A DNA stretch of 64,000 nucleotides from Costus lasius (taxonomy: Eukaryota > Streptophyta > Magnoliopsida > Zingiberales > Costaceae): NCBI GenBank assembly GCA_027563935.2, contig CM050454.1, positions 1,658,501 through 1,722,500 of the forward strand, given 5' to 3'. The first letter of the stretch is position 1; the number at the start of each line of letters is the position of its first letter. A program made the position numbers and the translations under genes. A model generated the notes under the pieces. It had not been told where the DNA came from and did not search any database. It was given only the letters and a program-made list of their open reading frames with translations. Positions 56,510 to 64,000 of this stretch are shown piece by piece.

Positions 56510-56949
56510 TGAATTCCATTGAATCGAATACGTAATATTTTACTCGATACCCAAATCGACCTAACTATAAAAACTCAATACTCAAACTTGAGTCTGAGTA
56601 CTCTATTATATAACCTAAATCTGACTTAGGTATTTAAACAAGTAGTTATGGGTATTTAATTAAATAAAAAAATATTAAATTTATTTCATTTTTTTAATAT
56701 TCTATAAATAAAATAAATTATATTTATATTAATAATTATATTAGTATTATTTTTATATTTTAATAATATAAATATATTATTTATTATTATTAAAATCGAG
56801 TATCTATACTTATAAATTTGAGCTTAACCCCTTTAGCTAATTGGGTAGAATCCACCCAAATGGGTTAGCGGATAGATAATAACGTACCAACAATAAGTTA
56901 CTCGATTTAAGTTAAAGTTTGAAGCCGGGGCCCAATCCGTTTGGTGTCC
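56510..56949. other. AT-rich, no gene seen
   Basis: Internally repeats the style of the adjacent MITE (ACCCAAATCG, TCGAATACG-type words) and may be a second, more decayed copy. Nothing else recognised. Confidence 0.4.
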
Positions 56950-57545
56950 TTAGTTGCTACAGTTTTAACCTTGCCTTCGAAGGGTAGCCACCAGAGAGAC
57001 ATAACTTGTGAAGTTTCCATTAGAATCTGTAATTGGGACCAAAAACCTTTCCTTTAAAAGCTCAGTATTCAGTCTGGTATATCTGCAGATCTCGCAATCT
57101 TACCAATGAAGCCAAAATTAAAAGAAAGAGGAAGGGGAAGATCAACAAGTGGAGGATGAAAGCAACACTGCATCTGACGATGATCATGCTGCTGCTACTG
57201 CTGTTAGTTGCTGTGAGGAGAGGAAAAGAGGAAAAGGGAAAAAAAGACAAGAGAATGATAGTTATTGGGGCCAAGTGAGGCCAAAAGAGGCAGCACCAGG
57301 AGGCAAAAGGCTCACCAAATGCCTGCTGACCGAGTGTGTGGCATGAGAGCAGCACATGGATGTGAGGAGGGGTGTTGGCTTCTTTTCCAGTTGCATGCCT
57401 TGGCGGCATCATCAAAAGAGCTGGAGGGGGAGCCCTTGCATTGCATGCCCCCTTTCTGCTTGATTTGTCTGCCTGCCTACCAGGAAGTGCCCCACACCAC
57501 ACACTAACGGGGCCTCCTCCCAAGTTAGTGGCATTCTTAGCGGTT
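56950..57545. repeat. Segmental duplication blocks b' and c'
   Basis: b' (56950-57400) pairs with 47690-48440 and c' (57450-57545) with 45029-45125. A frame encoding an acidic then basic peptide (QVEDESNTASDDDH..., ERKRGKGKKR, about 57135-57343) is open here; in the other copy it is altered. It could be a decayed exon but I recognise no family. Confidence 0.65.
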
Positions 57546-58476
57546 CACCCCCTGATTGAGTAGGCAGTGCCACCGCTCATAATATTTTTCCTCAAATTAC
57601 TACTAAATTGAAATTTTCAATTTGGATTAATTTGAATTAAACCAAAATTATTTTTATTTTTTTTAATTATTTTCTAAATCATTTTAATAAAAGTGATATT
57701 ATAATATTAGTATTTATAAAAACAACTAATTATTAAAATTTTAATTTATTTGATTCAACTCAAAATTTAATATTTGAATTATAAATTAAACTATTTTTTT
57801 ATTTTTAAAATCATTTTAAATTGAATAAAAATTGAATTATATTAAAAAGTTTAGTTTGGTCTAATTCAATTTGTCAAGTCGAACCAAATTTTAGATAGTC
57901 CTAGCTTAGATTTGAGTTTTCGGTTCAAATTTGACTTGACTATGAAGAAGTTTATCTCTTTTGAGTTGGTTCGAGAAATGGTTGAGTTTTAGCTCGAGTT
58001 AAGTTAAGTTGGTTCGTTCGATTTGATCTTGACTGAATCAATTCCGTAAATATATGTATATAACTTATTTATAATCAGTCAATTTTAATTAACAATTACA
58101 ACACTTAAGTGGTAAGATTCCTTTTTCTTTTTCAGTCCTTTTGATCTGTCCACACACGGTGAGATGAAAATTACATACCGTCGGCCTTAAATGTTCCAAC
58201 ACATACACGACCCCTGCTTTCATTTATTGCCTCCTCCGTCACGGTCCGTACGACCCCCGAGAAATTAATGAGCAAGGGTGACGAAGGGCGTCACGTGAGG
58301 GCCCCGGCGCCCTTAAATTCTCGCCCGCAGACAGTGCAATCCTGTGAGCGTGCTCAAACTCGCATGTGCTCACCGCCCCGAATTTAATTAAAGCTCTCAA
58401 TCAAAATATTTAATGTTTTAATTAATTAAACTTCTCTATCTCTCTGTCAAACCGGCAAGATCTAAAGTCAATTGTG

Positions 58477-58519
<43 letters not shown>

Positions 58520-58590
58520 TTTTAAAAAAAAATAAAAAAATTAAGGATTTTTTTTCCCCAAATCTACTTGTTCATTTTCGTTATCTACTC
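57546..58590. other. AT-rich intergenic DNA with block d' and a TA microsatellite
   Basis: d' (57893-58010) pairs with 48712-48830. A (TA)n run lies at 58479-58518. A GC-rich interval at 58160-58380 has no recognisable coding frame. Confidence 0.5.
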
Positions 58591-58594
58591 TAAG

Positions 58595-59324
58595 GCTAGG
58601 AGGAAAGAAAGGAAACACTTGTTTCCCCTCGTTTCCTTGAAAGGATGGAAGTGAAGGGATAGAAAAAATAGAAGGAAAAGTTATCACTTTTCCTTAGATT
58701 TTTGTTCCGCCCAATTCGGGCGGAAAGACGTTTCCTTCGTTGCCGCCGCTCCCGCCCTCGCCAGCGTCGCCTCCAACCCTCGCCAGCGTCGCCACCAGCC
58801 CTCGCCGGCGCCGCCACCAGCCTCCCCTGCCGCCTCCAACCCTAGCCGCCGGTGCTTCCAGCCTCCCCCGTCTCCCAAGCCATCGCTTCCGCAAACACGA
58901 GCGGAGCGATGCTCTCCCGTTGCCACCGCTCCAGCCCTCGCTGGAGTCGCCTCCAGCCCTCGTTGGCGCCGCCTCCAGCCTCCCCCACCGCCTCCAGCTT
59001 TAGCCGTCGCTTCATCAAACACGAGCGGAGCGTGATTCTCCCTTTGCCGCCGCTCCAGCCCTCGCCGGCACCACCTCCAGCCTCTCCCGCCGTCTCCAGC
59101 CCTAGCCGCCGCCGCTTCCATTCTCCCCCAGCTGTCGCTTCCGTCGCGAAGACGTGAAATCGAATGAGATTGGCGAAATGGTAAAGGTCAAAATTGGTCA
59201 AAGAATTCTGTTTGAAGAAGCATGTGACTTTCACGTGGTTGGCTTTCCATCCTTACCAATTTCTTTTCCTTCCACTTGTCTCTTCCTTTGGGTTTTCTTT
59301 CCTTTGTAGGAAACAAGGCCTAAG
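58595..59324. mobile_element. MITE-like element with GC-rich internal repeats
   Basis: Edges GGAAAGAAAGGAAACACTTG and TTTCTTTCCTTTGTAGGAAAC are inverted. The core 58730-59150 has about three imperfect repeats of CCGCCGCTCC(A/C)GCCCTCGCC..., with CACGAGCGGAGCG at 58896 and 59020. The long Gly/Arg/Ala- or Pro/Ser-rich frames on both strands are products of the repeat and GC bias. The LTR retrotransposon at 59325 sits in its right edge. Confidence 0.45.
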
Positions 59325-60059
59325 TGTTACGCCTGTTGACCGGAGGGGCTCCGGGTCGGGCTAAAAAGCGGCGAGTGGGCCTGGCGAGGCCCACGAGCTC
59401 GGAAGGGCGCGCGGAGGCGCAATGGAAGCCGACAGCTTTAGCTTCCCGACGTGGCACATGCATCGCGGAGAAAGATCCAGCGCGGATCCGGGGGACGCGA
59501 CGGGGGCGTGGGGTGGCGTCCTTCCAAGCAGACGTCCCGTCAGCAGCTGGATGAAGTGAAAAGGAGCGGCAGCTCCTCCTTCTCCTTCTCGGGCAGGGAG
59601 GATCGGTGCATGGAGCACGAGCGTAGCGGCGGATGGGGCTCTGCCGCCTCTTCCTTCTCCCCCACTCTCAGAGAGCCCTTGGAGCAGGTGCTCGGGCGGG
59701 GCAGGGGGGCTCCCGGTGGACGGTGGTCTGCCTCTCCCTCCTCTCCCTCCTCCCCCTCAGGCGGCGGCTCCGCTGATGGTTTTCCGGCGGCAGCAAGCTG
59801 GGACGAAGAGGGCGGATGGAGTCAGTGGTTAGAGAGCGGCGAGGGCTTCGTTGAATGCCGGCATCTAGGCGGGACACCGATGACGCTGAGGGGAAGGGCG
59901 GGCCTGCCGGTGGTCTTCCAGTTTAGCGACGACGCCGCGTGCGCACGGTGGCGCAACGGACGGGACGAAGAGCGGCGGCGAACGCAGATGATGACGAAGA
60001 TTCAAAATAAATTGGTCCACGTGGCGTCAATGTTGACCACATCGTACCGGGACCTAACA
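59325..60059 (+). repeat. 5' LTR
   Basis: 735 bp, GC-rich. Open frames such as 59451-60113 are a property of the GC-rich LTR and appear again in altered form in the 3' LTR; not genes. Confidence 0.92.
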
Positions 60060-60060
60060 A

Positions 60061-60072
60061 TGGTATCAGAGG
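60061..60072 (+). promoter_or_regulatory. Primer binding site (tRNA-iMet)
   Basis: TGGTATCAGAGG, one base after the 5' LTR, complementary to the 3' end of initiator methionine tRNA except the last base. Confidence 0.9.
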
Positions 60073-60716
60073 AGTCCGGCGATCTTGCCGGCTGGAGAAG
60101 GAAGACGACGTGAAGCAGGACCCGACGGAGGATCCGGGTCTGGTCTTCTGTCGTCGTGCCCGCGCGAAGGGCGCAAAACTTCTTCGGACGAACCCAGAGC
60201 AAAGGAGCGGGAGACGGAGACAAGAGCGTCTTCGTCCGGGATGGCACGATTGTCGTCCGTCCAGTGCACGAGGCTTAGTGGACAGCGGTAGAGAGCAGAG
60301 AACATCTTCCCGGGGTGAAGAAGGCGACGGGCGGTGGAGGCCATCCCCTCCACGAGCGGGACTCCCGTCGACGGTCGATGAGCAGCCCGTGGAGCTCCCC
60401 GGGCACCGGACGCGAGCGACGCAGCGGACGGCGCAGGTGGCGAAGCCGGATGGGAGGAGAGCAGTGCCATCCCTTCCTCCAGTAGTTGGCCGGCCGTCAG
60501 TATGACATGGGAAGAGCCCGTCGAGCGCCCAGGGTCATACACAGTGAACGCGGCCTAGGGCATCTTTCTCGCGGAGCCAGCGGGGATGACAACAGCGGAG
60601 AAGAGGAGAAAAGGGACCCGAGCTCCGAAGACGAGCTACGCGATCTCCACCCTAGAGAACTTCGATGAGGCAGTTCCCCAAGCGAGTGTCCGATGGGAGT
60701 CCGATGGAGGAGCCGG

Positions 60717-62940
60717 TGTTGGTGTATATGCCCTAAAGACCAATGTATGGACATGGTCAGGCATTGGTTGAATGTACTTTGATAGAACTATTACTCTTAA
60801 TATAGGCATGGTCATTATTATGCAGACTTCTCTACCTGCGTTGATGTATTGAATTGCATAAATAATGTCCCAGGAGTTTGGATTGGATCCATTCTCATAA
60901 GCTATCCCCAGACAAGGTACCTTAGCAGATATGGGACAGCTTCGGTACATGTGAGACTGGTGTATGGGATGGTTAGGTGCGGGGCACAGTAACGCAGACA
61001 TACAGGTGCATTGGATGCACTGGAGTGATCCACCATGAGGATTGACTTGTCTAGTCAACAAGTCAATCTCACATGCAAGAGGTTTGCATTGATCCTTAGA
61101 CTTGAGGTATTCATGTTTAGATTTGATGATGTGTATGCTTTAATACAGTCTTACGTCTCTCCGTAATTGGGAGACCAAAACGACTGTCATTGGGCATGTC
61201 ATAAGTCACGTAGAGACATGGATGACCAATAGTAGGATTTGCCCCTTCCTTCCGAGGAAGCATGATATCCACCTCGGGGCGCCCCACATTATTGGTGCAT
61301 GACAGGAAAGTGTGGCCACACTTGTTGAGTCATGACCAATGCATTGGATAATAAACTTGAGACTAATCCAATGGCAGGATATCAGCTTAGGCAAAGGGAT
61401 CTGTAATGCAATAGGAATCCTCGTTGCTTGTTAGGAGTTGTTGCCATAATGACTTAAGTCCTATGACATGGGTAATAGTGATGTGTTGCTAGATACCCCT
61501 CACTACTTATGATGTTTACATCATTGCCATCGTCATATGGATCCTACGGGGTCACACGCAATAGACTCTTGACGTTGCTTTAATCAGAAGCCTTAGGATC
61601 AAGTTATTGGATAACTTGGATCCATTTGGAAGATTTCATCAGCGCCAATGGCCCTGATGAGTTGGAAGAAAGTTATTGGAGCCAAACTTCATTTTTGGCA
61701 GGTTGACCCGAAATTGACCTAGATTGGTCACATTTGGATTAGGGTTGCATTGGATTGGATCCAATGGCTTAATCAACCCATGCCATGAAGTTTGGGCTAG
61801 CTCATTATCCAATGAGGCCCAATAATTAGTTGTCATGAAGAGGAATTGGCTTAAAAGGGTATAATGGGGAGAATTCTCACCCCATTGGCGCCTAGGGGCA
61901 TAATGGGGTGAGGGAGGCGTCTTTGCTTCATTATGGAAGTAAAGGGCGCCTAGCCCTTCTTCCTTGGATGGAATACTTGCTTCTAAGGTAAGTCTTGGGG
62001 CTGATATGGCTTGAGAACTTTTATGGGAAGTTCCTAGGCGCATATGGACATAGAGAAGAGATATATGGTAATATCTTGGAGACTTACCTTACCTCAAACC
62101 CTAGTTTCTCCCAAAACCCTTACCCTAGCCGAAACTCCTCATGCATGTTGCGCCTAGCCACTTAGCCTTTGATGGTAAGAATGCATTTGAGGCATGTCTT
62201 GGGCTGATATAGTGTTTAGACTTTTATGGATAGGTTGAATGAGGTTTATGGTAAAGTCTTGGAGACTTTCCTTACTTCAAGACACCTCATCCTAGCCATA
62301 CACTTGACATGATCCTAGCCCTTGCTCAAACCGCCTCTAGTCCTATTTATAGGACCCATTGTCGCCCTCTCTTTATGATGAACGCTTGGAGACGTGAACA
62401 CAAGTAGAAGGGCGAAAGCAAGGGCAAAGGGTGACAACATCAAAGTGGCGCAACCCTTCTTCAACAAGTGACCGCAAGTCTTCTCCTTCCTCTCCTCTTG
62501 GCATGACTTGGAGAAGGACTTGGTGGCGTAATTTCCCCTTAATCTTCCTCAAGGCCGAAACTCATCTTGTCCCTCTTCTCTTGGAGTGAAGAGGATAAGG
62601 AGTTGGCGGCATCTTCCTTGCACTTGGCGCATGAACCTTGGAGGTGGCGCAAGAGGAGTGAAGGAACCCTAAGGCTTGATTCTCTTCCCGAGGCTAGCAC
62701 CGAGCGTGGAAGGGAGCAACGATCAATGAGTCGACGCGTGGATACTTGTAGAGGGCGAACACTTGAGCCTTCAACATGGCTTCGACATCTAAACAAGCAA
62801 AAGAGGTACATCTCTAACACATCCTTGTGTCTTCTCTCTCGCATGGATCCTTGGGAAAGGAATGTGTTTCGGGTGTAATGCTTCTTCCGCTGCGTCCTGG
62901 GACTGCCAAAATTTTAAATTACACCTGGCATTCCCCAACA
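60717..62940 (+). mobile_element. Nested solo LTR, 2.2 kb
   Basis: Starts TGTTGGTGTATATGCCC and ends CCCCAACA, with perfect TGTTGG/CCAACA inverted ends. GCCGG occurs directly before (60712-60716) and after (62941-62945), a perfect 5-bp target duplication. The sequence is of ordinary composition and interrupts the GC-rich internal region of the host element. A TATA-like CTATTTATAGG lies at 62342. Length suggests a large Copia-type family, but that is inference. Only one LTR remains, as after unequal recombination. Confidence 0.88.
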
Positions 62941-63224
62941 GCCGGACCCGGCCCCGACTTGGCAGACTGCATGGAGATATCTGGCAACGCGACGACAGAG
63001 GTGGACGGGGCGAGATCCCGTTTCTGCGCATCACCCCTCGAGTCAACGGATTCCATCGCGCCGGCACAGAGGTGCTGGTGAGTGGACGAAGGATGAAGCA
63101 ACAAGGAAGACGGTGGCTCTTCCTCCCCGACGACATCGACGGGCGCACGAAGCGTGCGCAACACAACTCCGGCCACGACGAAGCCGAGGAGACACAGACA
63201 CCGAGGACGGCGTCCACCTTCGGC

Positions 63225-63234
63225 CGGGGGAGAG
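63225..63234 (+). promoter_or_regulatory. Polypurine tract
   Basis: GGGGGAGAG-type purine run immediately upstream of the 3' LTR, the usual primer site for plus-strand DNA synthesis. Confidence 0.75.
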
Positions 63235-63966
63235 TGTTACGCCCATTGACCGGAGGGGCTCCGGGTCAGGCTAAAAAGCGGCGAGTGGGCCTGGCGAGGC
63301 CCACGATCTCGGAAGGGCGTGCGGAGGCGTGATGGAAGTCGACGGCTTCAGCTTCCCGAGGTGGTGCACGCATCGCGGAGAAGATCTGGCGCGGATCCGG
63401 GGGACGCGACGGCGGCGTGGGGCGGCGTCCTTCCAGGCAGATGTCCCGTCAGCGGCAGCGGCTGTTGGCGGCTAGACGAAGTGAAAAGGAGCGGCAGCTC
63501 CTCCTTCTCGGGCAGGGAGGCCTGGTGCATGGAGCACGAGCGCAGCGGCGAACGGGGCTCCGCCGCCTCTTCCTTCTCCCCCACTCTCAGAGAGCCCTTG
63601 GAGCAGGTGCTCAGGCGGGCAGTGGGGGCTCCCGGCGGACGGTGGTCTGCCTCTCCCTCCTCCCCCTCAGGCACGGGTTTCCGATGGCAGCAAGCTTGGA
63701 CGAAGAGGGCGGATGGAGTTAGCGGTGAGAGAGCGGCGGGGGCTTCGTTGGATGCCAGCATCCAGGCGGGACGCCGATGAGGCTGAGGGGAAGGGTGGGC
63801 AGCCCTTCCCTGCCGGTGGTCTTCCGGTCCAGTGACGACGTTGCGTGCGCACGGTGGCGCAACGGACGAGACAAAGCACGGCGGCGAACACAGATGATGA
63901 TGAAGATTCAAAATAAATTGGTCCACGTGGCGTCAATGTTGACCACGTCAGACCGGGGACCTCACA
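63235..63966 (+). repeat. 3' LTR
   Basis: 732 bp; pairs with 59325-60059 and is followed by CTAAG. The remaining ~30 bases of the window continue the MITE edge interrupted at 59324. Confidence 0.92.
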
Positions 63967-64000
63967 CTAAGGCTGTCTAAGAAAGGAAAAAGAGTCACAT

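Larger units (their letters stand above)
59325..63966 (+). mobile_element. Non-autonomous LTR retrotransposon with perfect 5-bp target duplication
   Basis: LTRs 59325-60059 and 63235-63966 both start TGTTACGCC and end in ACA. CTAAG flanks both sides (59320-59324 and 63967-63971). A tRNA-iMet primer site TGGTATCAGAGG begins at 60061 and a purine tract GGGGGAGAG lies right before the 3' LTR. The internal region has no gag-pol; without the nested solo LTR it is only about 0.95 kb of GC-rich DNA with no recognisable protein. LTRs differ at roughly one base in ten by eye, plus indels, so the insertion is old. It would depend on proteins of another element. Confidence 0.92.

Noticed and set aside
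57033..57343. Possible small gene with acidic and Lys-rich segments
   Set aside because: Frame is not kept in the duplicate at 48040-48240 and no splice partners or domain are visible.
58684..59234. Gly/Ala/Arg-rich frames in the GC-rich block
   Set aside because: Arise from tandem GC-rich repeats; no initiation context or domain, equally open on both strands.
59451..60113. 220-residue frame in the 5' LTR
   Set aside because: Lies wholly in LTR sequence apart from its end; the 3' LTR counterpart has frameshifts, so no conserved protein.

Overview
The window looks like nuclear DNA of a flowering plant, most likely a monocot. Long AT-rich stretches alternate with a few compact, very GC-rich genes, as is typical of commelinid monocots. 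Zingiberales would fit, but nothing in the sequence proves a family. Intact genes are few; most of the window is transposable elements, duplicated segments and decayed gene copies.

Layout. 1-4.9 kb: one intact single-exon WD40 gene on the minus strand, a RUP1/RUP2-type repressor of UV-B signalling. 4.9-8.4 kb: a decayed LTR element. 8.4-14.6 kb: MITE-like and AT-rich repeats around a 5'-truncated EID1-type gene (phytochrome A signalling) whose F-box half is missing. 14.8-17.5 kb: a 2.7-kb inverted-repeat (foldback) structure. 17.5-30.9 kb: repeats, minisatellites and a dead Ty3/gypsy gag.

30.94-42.41 kb: the most notable part. An ~11.5-kb insertion is bounded by ~400-bp terminal inverted repeats. 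It carries broken genes for a family-B DNA polymerase and a phage-type RNA polymerase, which is the gene set of plant mitochondrial linear plasmids. It also holds a plastid 16S rRNA fragment, other organelle-like sequence, a LINE fragment, and an apparently intact two-exon CYP81-like P450 gene. The sequence flanking the insertion exists uninterrupted at 17.5-18.4 kb, so this one window contains both the filled and the empty version of the target repeat.

42.9-58.6 kb: a second intact P450 gene (CYP72 clan, four exons) lies within a segmental duplication whose second copy (55-58 kb) has no P450. Between the two duplicated blocks are two inverted TORTIFOLIA1-like pseudogene fragments, a candidate solo LTR and a 4 x 143-bp tandem array. 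59.3-64 kb: an LTR retrotransposon without recognisable polymerase genes, with a perfect 5-bp target duplication, a tRNA-iMet primer site and a nested 2.2-kb solo LTR that has its own perfect target duplication.

The intact genes (RUP-like, CYP81-like, CYP72-clan) do not form an evident pathway; they are independent loci in a repeat-rich region. No CRISPR array, operon or functional tRNA/rRNA gene was found.
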